A DNA stretch of 64,000 nt from the NCBI RefSeq assembly GCF_019443745.1, contig NZ_CP050948.1, positions 2,918,001-2,982,000 of the forward strand. Reading direction: 5' to 3'. Position numbers and translations under genes: made by a program. Below, one piece after another: positions 1-6,979 of the stretch; position 1 is the first letter of the stretch; each line of letters begins with the position of its first letter. Below the pieces are notes generated by a model, which searched no databases, was not told where the DNA came from, and saw only the letters and a program-made list of their open reading frames with translations. The stretch comes from Iamia sp. SCSIO 61187. GTDB lineage: Bacteria > Actinomycetota > Acidimicrobiia > Acidimicrobiales > Iamiaceae.

Positions 1-1079
1 TCGATCGCCTTCCCGTCGGTGAGGACGGTCGCCGGGCCGCTCCCGACGCTCACCGCCTCGGGCGAGCGGGGGTCGGCCGGGCTGGCGCCGTAGTCGGTGA
101 CCATGACCACCACGTTGCGGGGCCCGATGGCGTAGCCGTCGCCGTCCACGTGGAGGCGGCCCCGCTGGTGCCGCACCCAGCGCCCGTGGTCGGGCAGCCA
201 GCTCCAGGTCACCCGGGCGGCGGCGGCGCCGGAGAACGCCAGGTCGACGCCCCGCACGGGCTCGCCCGCCGGCGACCCGGTGCCCCGTGGTCGGAACGGC
301 GCCAGCACGGGCGGGGTGCTGGCCCCGTCGGGGCGGGCCCAGACCTCCCACGGCCGGAGGTACAGGTTGTGGGGGGCGCGCCGGGCACCGACGCGGACGT
401 AGGCCGGTGCCCACTCGCCGCCCCGGTCGACGAGGAAGGGGGAGGCGGCCACGGCACCGAGCACGCCGGGGTTGCCCCCCGAGTAGGCGAAGAGCGGCCG
501 CCCGAGGATCGGCAGCAGGTTGACGTCGGTCGTGCGGGCCGAGCGGACGGGGCCGACCTCGGGGGCGTCGGTCGAGTGGAGGACGGCGACGAACCGGGTG
601 ATGCCCCCCTCCACCACCTCCTCGACGACCACGTCGGCGTGGGCCAGGCCGGTCTGGGGCACCGCCGTCTCGCCCGGCACGTCGAGGTTGTCGATCTTCA
701 CCGCCAGCGCCGGTCGGCCGAGGGCGGCGGGGTCGAGCACCGGCAGTCCCGTGAGCGGGGCGACGGAGCCGCCGTCGGGCTGGTCCTCGGGGAGGAACCG
801 CAGCTCCTCGGGCGCGGGTGGGGGCGGGATCGTGGGTGGGGCGGTGCTCGGGGCGGCGGCGGAGGTCGTCGTGGGCTCGCCCGGCTCCGGTGCGGCCGTG
901 CTGGTGGTGGTGGTGCCCCGGCCGGGGCCGGTGGCCTCGTCGGAGGCGGTGTCGCCGGCACCGACGACCACGACGGCACCGATGATGAGGGTGGCCAGGC
1001 CCAGCCCCCCGACCACCTGGCGGAGCAGCGTGGCGTTGATCCAGGCCCAGGCCGAGGCCAGGGCCGGCCGGGCCCTCAC
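1..1079 (-). CDS. DUF3048 (YerB-like) membrane-anchored protein, 3' end cut off
   Basis: The reverse strand from a GTG at 1079 reads open to the window edge, about 359 residues, so the C-terminus is missing. Residues 22-40 are one hydrophobic anchor, followed by a Thr/Pro/Ala-rich linker to about residue 85. Then comes a DUF3048 domain, seen as PLTGLPVLD, VVEEVVEGGITRF and GPVRSARTTD. The layout predicts an extracytoplasmic protein held by an N-terminal anchor. The family (YerB type) has no settled biochemical function. The start overlaps the stop of the upstream M48-like gene by four bases (GTGA), which implies translational coupling in a lemA/M48-like/DUF3048 operon. The family call is firm; the exact start is probable. 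Confidence 0.8.
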   Translation of the reverse strand, partial: MRARPALASAWAWINATLLRQVVGGLGLATLIIGAVVVVGAGDTASDEATGPGRGTTTTSTAAPEPGEPTTTSAAAPSTAPPTIPPPPAPEELRFLPEDQPDGGSVAPLTGLPVLDPAALGRPALAVKIDNLDVPGETAVPQTGLAHADVVVEEVVEGGITRFVAVLHSTDAPEVGPVRSARTTDVNLLPILGRPLFAYSGGNPGVLGAVAASPFLVDRGGEWAPAYVRVGARRAPHNLYLRPWEVWARPDGASTPPVLAPFRPRGTGSPAGEPVRGVDLAFSGAAAARVTWSWLPDHGRWVRHQRGRLHVDGDGYAIGPRNVVVMVTDYGASPADPRSPEAVSVGSGPATVLTDGKAI

Positions 1080-1894
1080 AGCTCCTCGAGCACCTCGATG
1101 CGCTGGCCCACCGGTGGAGGCGCCTCGTAGACCCGGCTGAGGGCCTCGCCGTAGGGCCCCTCGGGGCGGGCCCCGTGGATCCACAGGTGGGCCACGGAGG
1201 GCTCGGCCGGCGGGGCCGCCGACGGGTCGGCCTCGGCGATCTTCTCCAGCGCCGCGACCAGGCCCGGCGGGTAGCGGGTGATCTCGACCGCGGCCAGGTC
1301 CGACCAGGACTCGATCGGCTCGCCCCGGCCGACGATCGCCCGGGTGATCGGGGCGATGACGGTCGCCGGGAAGACCTGGCCCCCGCCGCCGAGCACGGGC
1401 CCGGCGAGGACGCCGACGAAGGCGTCGCCCCGGCGGATGCGGGCCAGCTCGTGGGCCAGGACCGCCTCCAGCTCGACCAGCGAGAGCCGGTCGAGGAGGC
1501 CCCGGGTGACGACCAGGTCGGCGTCGTCGACCGACCGGGCCACGGCCAGGGCGTTCGCGGTGGCGTCCTCGACCACCCGCAGCCGGGGCGGCTGCAGGCC
1601 GATGCCGACGCAGAGCCCCTCGACCAGGTTGTGGAGCCGGGGCTCGTCGGCCTCGGTGACCGGGTGGCTGCCGGTGGCGGCCAGGGCCACGGCGGGGGCC
1701 CGCTGCTTGACGTTGATCGAGAGGGTGATGAAGAGGCCGACAGCGGTGACGACGAAGAAGAGGGCGGTCAGCGGGTAGCCGACGACGAGGGAGACCACGA
1801 CGCCGACCACTGCGTACGCGATCGCCACAGTCGCAGCCGGCACCGCGACCAGCTTCCGGGCGCGGGCCTCGTTCAGCTCGAGGGCGTCGTCCAT
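1076..1894 (-). CDS. M48-like membrane metalloprotease homologue with altered zinc motif
   Basis: A 272-residue protein starting at ATG 1894, two bases after the lemA stop. The N-terminal third has two hydrophobic segments (about residues 16-60). The rest resembles the M48/HtpX peptidase domain. The zinc motif normally reads HExxH, but here it is HELAR: the second histidine is arginine, while the usual downstream acidic ligand region (ESWSDLAAVEITRYPPGL) is kept. Known M48 enzymes need both histidines, so this copy may be inactive or work as a binding partner. LemA genes are often paired with M48 peptidases, which supports the family call. A true peptidase with shifted ligands cannot be excluded. 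Confidence 0.8.
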   Translation of the reverse strand: MDDALELNEARARKLVAVPAATVAIAYAVVGVVVSLVVGYPLTALFFVVTAVGLFITLSINVKQRAPAVALAATGSHPVTEADEPRLHNLVEGLCVGIGLQPPRLRVVEDATANALAVARSVDDADLVVTRGLLDRLSLVELEAVLAHELARIRRGDAFVGVLAGPVLGGGGQVFPATVIAPITRAIVGRGEPIESWSDLAAVEITRYPPGLVAALEKIAEADPSAAPPAEPSVAHLWIHGARPEGPYGEALSRVYEAPPPVGQRIEVLEEL

Positions 1895-1896
1895 GC

Positions 1897-2454
1897 TCAG
1901 AAGTCGACCGCCACGGGGCCGCGGGCGTCGCCCTCGGCCTGGAAGTACTCCCGCGGCCCGAAGCCGACCCGGCGGGCGATCAGCACGCCCGGGAAGCTCT
2001 GGATCTTGTCGTTGTACTGGTTGACCGAGTCGTTGTAGTACTGCCGGGCGTAGGCGATGCGGTCCTCGGTCTCGCTCAGCTCGGTCTGCAGCGACAAGAA
2101 GCTCTGGTTCGCCTTGAGGTCGGGGTAGGCCTCGCTGAGGGCGAAGACGTTGGCCAGGGCGCCGGTGACGGCCTTCTCGGCCTCGGCCTGCTCCCCCGGC
2201 GAGCCGGCGGCCACGGCCCGGTTGCGGGCGGCGACGACCGCCTCGAGGGTCGACTGCTCGTGGGTGGCGTAGCCCTTCACCGTCTCGACCAGGTTCGGGA
2301 TCAGGTCGTGGCGGCGGTTGAGCTGCACCTCGATCTGGGCCCACGCCGACTCGACCCGGTTCTTGACCCGGACGAGGCCGTTGTAGGAGGCGATGCCCCA
2401 CACCACCAGGCCGACGACGAGCACCACGACGACGACGATGAGCACGGTTGCCAC
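1897..2454 (-). CDS. lemA: LemA family protein
   Basis: A 185-residue LemA protein: an N-terminal Val-rich membrane segment (residues 3-22), then the helical domain with SYNGLVRVKNRVESAWAQIE, RRHDLIPNLVETVKGYA and the conserved end FPGVLIARRVGF. Family members are inner-membrane anchored with the helices outside; their role is poorly defined. The GTG start at 2454 is supported by a TAGCAT box six bases upstream, as expected for a leaderless transcript. First gene of a three-gene operon with the M48-like and DUF3048 genes. Confidence 0.93.
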   Translation of the reverse strand: MATVLIVVVVVLVVGLVVWGIASYNGLVRVKNRVESAWAQIEVQLNRRHDLIPNLVETVKGYATHEQSTLEAVVAARNRAVAAGSPGEQAEAEKAVTGALANVFALSEAYPDLKANQSFLSLQTELSETEDRIAYARQYYNDSVNQYNDKIQSFPGVLIARRVGFGPREYFQAEGDARGPVAVDF

Positions 2455-2460
2455 GGCGCG

Positions 2461-2466
2461 ATGCTA
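2461..2466 (-). promoter_or_regulatory. -10 box of lemA operon (leaderless)
   Basis: Reads TAGCAT on the minus strand, six bases before the GTG of lemA. There is no Shine-Dalgarno sequence in the gap, so transcription probably begins at the start codon. Confidence 0.55.
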
Positions 2467-2488
2467 GTGGTGCCGGCGCCGACCGCCC

Positions 2489-3559
2489 TCAGACGACCTT
2501 GGCGTAGAGCTCGAGGTACCGGGTGGCCAGGGCGTCCATGGAGAACGTCTCGGCCCGCTGCCGGCCCGAGGCCACCAGGGCGGCGGCCCGGTCGCGGTCG
2601 GTCAGCACGGCGGTCACGGCCCGGGCCAGCCCGGCGGTGTCGCCCGGCGCGAACAGGAGGGCGTCGGCGTCGGCCCGGACCACCTTGCGGTAGCCGGGGA
2701 GGTCGCTGCACACGATGGGGACGCCCGCGGCCATCGCCTCGAGGAGCACGACACCGAAGGACTCCCCCCGCAGGGACGGGGCGCAGTAGACGGTGGCGGC
2801 CCGCAGGCGCGACGCCTTGTCGGCGTCGGAGATGCGGCCCAGCCACTCGATGCGGGGGTCGCCCGAGGTGCGCCGCTGCAGGCGGGCGGTGTCGGGACCG
2901 TCGCCGGCGATCCAGAGGCGGATGTCGCGGGGCAGGTCGGCGACGGCGTCGAGCAGAACCTCGAGGCCCTTGCGCTCGTCGTGGCGGCCGAGGAAGAGGA
3001 TCGTCGGCGTGCCGTCGGTCGGGGTGGGCTCGGCCTCGGCGAACAGCGGGATCTCGATGGCGTTGTAGACCCGCTCGTAGGTGCCCCGCAGGTGGGTGCG
3101 GGCCAGGTCCTCGGCGTCGGCGGACACGGCGCAGCGCAGGTCGAGCCGGCCGGCCAGCCACCGCACGACCGGCCCGAGGGTCTTGTAGGCGCCGGAGACG
3201 CCGGCGGCGTGGAAGGTCCCGACGAGGGGGGCCGGCTTCACCACGAGCGTGGTGATGCACACGCCGGGGCCGAGCGGCTCGTGGACGTTGATGACGTCGA
3301 AGTCCTCGTCGTTGGCCGCCCGGATCAGGCGGAGCTGGGCCGACAGGTCCGGGGCGAGGGGGGCCACGGAGCCGTTGGCCGCGGTCGGCATGCTGTTGCC
3401 CAGCGGCGTCACCCACCCGTCGGGCGGGGGGCCGTCGCACGGGGCCAGGACGCGGGTCGGGTGGCCCTGGGCGCGCAGCGCCCGACCCAGACCGAGGACC
3501 TGGGCCTGCACCCCTCCCGGGATGGTGAGGCTGTAGGGGCAGACGAGGCCGATCCGCAC
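2489..3559 (-). CDS. pimA: GT4 glycosyltransferase, phosphatidylinositol mannosyltransferase (PimA type)
   Basis: A 356-residue GT-B fold transferase. The N-terminus MRIGLVCPYSLTIPGGVQ and the donor-site segment SLRGESFGVVLLEAMAAGVP (EX7E) are typical of GDP-mannose-dependent PimA enzymes, which add the first mannose to phosphatidylinositol on the cytoplasmic face of the membrane. The GTG start at 3559 is preceded by TAGGCT at eight bases. In mycobacteria pgsA1, the acyltransferase and pimA are adjacent. Here the same order is kept on the minus strand, but an opposed phosphotransferase gene (3666-5036) lies between pimA and the other two. A related GT4 enzyme with another acceptor is the alternative. 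Confidence 0.82.
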   Translation of the reverse strand: MRIGLVCPYSLTIPGGVQAQVLGLGRALRAQGHPTRVLAPCDGPPPDGWVTPLGNSMPTAANGSVAPLAPDLSAQLRLIRAANDEDFDVINVHEPLGPGVCITTLVVKPAPLVGTFHAAGVSGAYKTLGPVVRWLAGRLDLRCAVSADAEDLARTHLRGTYERVYNAIEIPLFAEAEPTPTDGTPTILFLGRHDERKGLEVLLDAVADLPRDIRLWIAGDGPDTARLQRRTSGDPRIEWLGRISDADKASRLRAATVYCAPSLRGESFGVVLLEAMAAGVPIVCSDLPGYRKVVRADADALLFAPGDTAGLARAVTAVLTDRDRAAALVASGRQRAETFSMDALATRYLELYAKVV

Positions 3560-3567
3560 GGGCGCGC

Positions 3568-3573
3568 AGCCTA
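3568..3573 (-). promoter_or_regulatory. -10 box of pimA-like gene (leaderless)
   Basis: TAGGCT on the minus strand, eight bases before the GTG at 3559, with no ribosome binding site between. Confidence 0.55.
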
Positions 3574-3651
3574 GGAGGCCGACGCCGGATCCCTGGCAGG
3601 GCCGACCGGTGCGCGGCGCCACAGCCGGCCCCGAGGCCGGGATGCGACCCC

Positions 3652-3657
3652 TATGGT
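3652..3657 (+). promoter_or_regulatory. -10 box of phosphotransferase gene (leaderless)
   Basis: TATGGT eight bases before GTG 3666. It favours that start over the in-frame ATG codons further upstream, which would lie in or before the promoter. Confidence 0.5.
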
Positions 3658-3665
3658 CCCCCGAC

Positions 3666-5036
3666 GTGACGACAGACGACCTGGCGGATGCACTGGGCCC
3701 GGCGGTCTCCGCCGCGTGGGGCGAGGACGTGGCGATCGAGGGCCTGCGCCGGCTGTCGGGCGGTGCGTCCCGCGAGACGTGGGCGTTCACCGCGGTCGGC
3801 TCCGGGTCGGGCCGGCGGGACCTGATCCTGCAGCGCACGCGGCCGGGCGGGGGCACGGGGGCGCCGCCGATGGAGGTCGAGGACGCCCTGCTGGCCGCAG
3901 CGTCGGCGGCCGGCGTCCCGGTCCCGGCGACGGTCGTGGCCGCGGCCGACGCCGGACCCGCCCTCGGGCCGGCCCGCATCACCGAGGCCGTCCCGGGCGA
4001 GGCCCTCGGCCCCCGCCTGGTGCGGGCCGAGCGCACCGAGGAGGGCCGCCGCGCCCTCGCCGCCCAGATGGGCCGGGCCCTGGCCGCCATCCACGCCATC
4101 CCCGTCGACGAGCACCCCGCCCTCGAGCACAAGGACGTCCTCGACGGGGCGCGGGCCGGGCTCGACCTGGTCGGCGAGGCCCGCCCCGCCTTCGAGCTGG
4201 CCCTGCGGTGGCTCCACGACCACCGCCCGCCCCCGTCGGCGGCGGGCGACACCGTCGTCCACGGCGACTTCCGGGTCGGCAACCTGCTGGTCGAGGGGGA
4301 CGAGCTGACCGCCGTGCTCGACTGGGAGCTGGCCCACCGGGGCGACCCCCTCGAGGACCTGGGCTGGCTCTGCGTCCGGGCCTGGCGCTTCGGGGGCGCC
4401 CACGAGGTGGGCGGGCTGGCCGACCTCGACGACCTGCTCGACGCCTACACCGCGGCGCGCGGGGTCGCCGTCGACCCCGCCCACGTGCGCTGGTGGACTG
4501 CGGCCGGGACCCTGACCTGGGGGCTGATCTGCGCCGTCCAGGCCCGCCGCCACCTCGACGGCCACGTCCGCTCGGTGGAGCTGGCCACCATCGGGCGCCG
4601 GGTGTGCGAGAACGAGTACGACCTGCTCGGCCTGATCGGCGTCGACGCCGGGCCCACCGACCCGGGACCGCCCGTCGCCCGCCCCGACCTCCACGGGCGG
4701 CCGACGGCGGTCGAGCTGCTCGACGCCGTGCGGGCCCACCTCACCGACGAGATCGCCCCCCTGCTCGAGGGGGCCCCCGCCTTCTCGCTCAAGGTCGTCG
4801 ACCGGGCCCTCGCCACCGTCCAGCGGGAGGTGGAGGCGGCGCCGGCCGACGACGCCGCCCACGCCCGCCGGCTGGCCGCCCTGGGCGTCGCCGACGAGGC
4901 CGAGCTGGCCGCCCGCATCCGGGCCGGGGAGGTCCACCAGGACGACGTCGGCCCCGCCGTCCGCCAGGCCGTCGTCGCCCGCCTCCGGGTCGCCAACCCC
5001 CGCTGGCTGTCCGAGGCCGACCGCTCCCCCACCTAG
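3666..5036 (+). CDS. Phosphotransferase (APH/choline kinase fold) with C-terminal DUF6285
   Basis: A 456-residue protein. Residues about 1-330 form an aminoglycoside phosphotransferase-like kinase domain with the Brenner-type catalytic loop HGDFRVGNLLV and the metal-binding VLDWELAHRGDPLEDLGWL. The last ~110 residues (from RPTAVELLDAVRAHL) match DUF6285, a domain commonly attached to such kinases beside acyl-CoA metabolism genes. The true substrate is unknown; resistance is unlikely given this architecture. The gene opposes its neighbours and interrupts the phosphatidylinositol-mannoside cluster. GTG 3666 is chosen because of the upstream TATGGT. Confidence 0.82.
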   Translation: MTTDDLADALGPAVSAAWGEDVAIEGLRRLSGGASRETWAFTAVGSGSGRRDLILQRTRPGGGTGAPPMEVEDALLAAASAAGVPVPATVVAAADAGPALGPARITEAVPGEALGPRLVRAERTEEGRRALAAQMGRALAAIHAIPVDEHPALEHKDVLDGARAGLDLVGEARPAFELALRWLHDHRPPPSAAGDTVVHGDFRVGNLLVEGDELTAVLDWELAHRGDPLEDLGWLCVRAWRFGGAHEVGGLADLDDLLDAYTAARGVAVDPAHVRWWTAAGTLTWGLICAVQARRHLDGHVRSVELATIGRRVCENEYDLLGLIGVDAGPTDPGPPVARPDLHGRPTAVELLDAVRAHLTDEIAPLLEGAPAFSLKVVDRALATVQREVEAAPADDAAHARRLAALGVADEAELAARIRAGEVHQDDVGPAVRQAVVARLRVANPRWLSEADRSPT

Positions 5037-5045
5037 GTGGCGAGC

Positions 5046-5104
5046 CACGGATGGTGCCAGGCACCTTCCGTGTCGAACACGAACGGTGCCTGGCACCATC
5101 CGTG
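5046..5104. repeat. Long inverted repeat built on GGTGCCAGGCACC
   Basis: Two 28-base arms (5046-5073 and 5077-5104) are complementary apart from two positions, with a three-base loop. Each arm carries the palindrome GGTGCCAGGCACC or its complement (5053-5065, 5085-5097). It lies between two convergent genes, where it could form a bidirectional terminator hairpin. The same palindrome recurs elsewhere in the window (17812, 23768), so it is also a dispersed repeat family. Confidence 0.85.
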
Positions 5105-5166
5105 CCGTTGCCGACCGCGGCGGCCAGGCGGCGTCCCGCCGGCCAGGTGTCGCCGGTCCGGATCGG

Positions 5167-6072
5167 TCAGCTGAGACCGGCGGCGGCGAGGGCCTCGTGG
5201 TCCGAGGGCCAGTTGGGCTGGACCAGGTGCCACTGGTCGGGGGCCCGCCGGATCAGCACCTCGAGGGCGTCGGCCAGGTCCTGGGTCACCCGGGCCACGT
5301 CCTCGCGCAGCTTCCCCCGCCGGGCGGTGTCGAGCGGGGGGAGGGCGATCCCGAGGTGCCGGTCGTTGTCGAAGTAGCAGCTCACCGGGATCAGCGGGGC
5401 GCCGGTGCGGATCGCCAGCGTCGCGGGACCGCCGGGCAGGGTCGTCCGCTCGCCGAAGAAGTCGACCGGGACACCCGTGCCCGACAGGTCCCGGTCGCTG
5501 GGCAGGGCCAGGACCCGGTTGGCCTTGAGGGCACGCATGCACGCGGTGGCCGCGTCGGGGCCGAAGGGCACCACCTCGATGCCGAACTCGTTGCGCAGCC
5601 CGACGAACCAGGCGGCCAGCTCCGGCGGCTCGATCACCTCGGCCACGGCGGTGACCGGGTGCCCCTTCACGGCGGTGAGCCAGAAGGCGGCCCACTCCCA
5701 GGCGCCCAGGTGGGGCAGGGCCAAGATCGCCCCCCTGCCGGCGTCGAGCGCCTCCACGATGTGGTCGAAGCCGATGGTGACGGTGCCGCGGTCGAGGTCC
5801 TCGACCGACGTGCCGGGGAGGCGGAAGGACTCGATCCAGTACTGGACGTAGGAGCCGAAGGCCTGGTCGACGAGGTCGGCCATCCGGGCCTCGGGCACGT
5901 CGCCGAGGGCCCGACGGAGGTTCCGCTCGATGATCAGCCGCCGCGAGGGGAGGCGGCGCACGCCGATCCGCCCGATGAGGCGGGCGACCGACGGCGTGGT
6001 GGGACCGGGCAGGGCCCGGGCCGCGAGGGCGCCGGCCCGGTAGCCGAGGTAGGACGGGTCGGGGCGACGCAC
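5167..6072 (-). CDS. Lipid A biosynthesis-type acyltransferase, probable PIM acyltransferase (PatA-like)
   Basis: A 301-residue LpxL/HtrB-fold acyltransferase with ILALPHLGAWEW (HX4E/D-type motif), LPSDRDLSGTGVPVDFFG and a late PVSCYF block. In actinobacteria this family acylates phosphatidylinositol mannosides at the membrane. The neighbours support that role: it follows the CDP-alcohol transferase gene by 14 bases on the same strand, and the pimA-like gene lies further downstream, as in the mycobacterial pgsA1-patA-pimA block. The start is GTG 6072, the first plausible start after the upstream stop. Confidence 0.85.
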   Translation of the reverse strand: MRRPDPSYLGYRAGALAARALPGPTTPSVARLIGRIGVRRLPSRRLIIERNLRRALGDVPEARMADLVDQAFGSYVQYWIESFRLPGTSVEDLDRGTVTIGFDHIVEALDAGRGAILALPHLGAWEWAAFWLTAVKGHPVTAVAEVIEPPELAAWFVGLRNEFGIEVVPFGPDAATACMRALKANRVLALPSDRDLSGTGVPVDFFGERTTLPGGPATLAIRTGAPLIPVSCYFDNDRHLGIALPPLDTARRGKLREDVARVTQDLADALEVLIRRAPDQWHLVQPNWPSDHEALAAAGLS

Positions 6073-6086
6073 CCGCGAGGCGGCGG

Positions 6087-6827
6087 TCAGGAGTCGGAGT
6101 CGCGCCGGCGGGCCGGGAAGCTGCGCTCCCGGACCGCGAACCGCTCGCGGGCGGTGGTGCGGCCCTGGCGCCGGGCGGCCGTGCGCGACATGCGCGCTTG
6201 GCGGCGGGCCCGGAGGCGCTCGGTGGTGGCCTTGGTGGGCACCGTGGTGCTGGCCTGGCGCCACACCTTCACGAACCGCTGGCCGGCGGTGACGGCGGTG
6301 AGGACCAGCATCACCCAGAGGATGGCGATCATCGCCGGCTGGAAGAGCACGGCGAGCCCGATGGCGATCAGGCGCTCGGCCCGCTCCATGACCCCGCCCT
6401 TGGCGTCGTAGCCGAGCGCCTCGGCCTTGGCCCGCTCGTAGCTGATGATCAGCGAGGCGGCCAGCACGGCGAGGGGCAGCACGGCGATGCGGCCGGCGCC
6501 CGGCTGCGACGACAGGTACCAGGCCATGCCGCCGAGGATGAACGAGTCGGCGACCCGGTCGCTGACCGAGTCGAAGAAGGCGCCGCGGGGCGACGCGGTG
6601 CCGGACGCCTTGGCCACGGCGCCGTCGAGGACGTCGGGCACGGCGCACAGCACGAGCAGGAGGAGCCCGAGGCGGAGGGCGCCGTTGGCGATGGCGACGC
6701 CGGTGGCGACGGCCATGACGACCCCGAGGATCGTGAGGTGGTCGGCCTTGATCCCGGTCTTCTTGAGGCTCGTGCCGATGGGGCGCAGCTGGACCTCGGC
6801 CTGGCTGCGGAACTGGCCGTCGAACAT
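6087..6827 (-). CDS. CDP-alcohol phosphatidyltransferase (PgsA1-like, phosphatidylinositol phosphate synthase)
   Basis: A 246-residue membrane protein with about five or six hydrophobic segments. It carries the CDP-alcohol transferase signature DVLDGAVAKASG...GAFFDSVSDR, with all four aspartates present; the usual AR is AK. The family joins CDP-diacylglycerol to an alcohol. Its place upstream of the acyltransferase and pimA points to inositol-phosphate as acceptor. The C-terminal ~50 residues are very Arg-rich. ATG 6827 has a good ribosome binding site (GAGGAG). Glycerol-phosphate as acceptor is the main alternative. Confidence 0.85.
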   Translation of the reverse strand: MFDGQFRSQAEVQLRPIGTSLKKTGIKADHLTILGVVMAVATGVAIANGALRLGLLLLVLCAVPDVLDGAVAKASGTASPRGAFFDSVSDRVADSFILGGMAWYLSSQPGAGRIAVLPLAVLAASLIISYERAKAEALGYDAKGGVMERAERLIAIGLAVLFQPAMIAILWVMLVLTAVTAGQRFVKVWRQASTTVPTKATTERLRARRQARMSRTAARRQGRTTARERFAVRERSFPARRRDSDS

Positions 6828-6979
6828 CGGACTCCTCGAGACGGGTGTGCTTGCAGAAGTTAGCAGGGCGTCCGTCCACGACCAGCATGCCCGATGGGCC
6901 CGCCCGTGCCCACCACTCCCCCGCGCCGGCCCATCCCGCTCGCTACCCTCCGGCCCATCCACCACCCCCAGGAGGGCGC

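Noticed and set aside
150-1130. Long plus-strand frame over the DUF3048 region.
   Set aside because: Gly/Arg/Ala-rich and without any domain; the minus strand encodes a clear DUF3048 protein in the same place.
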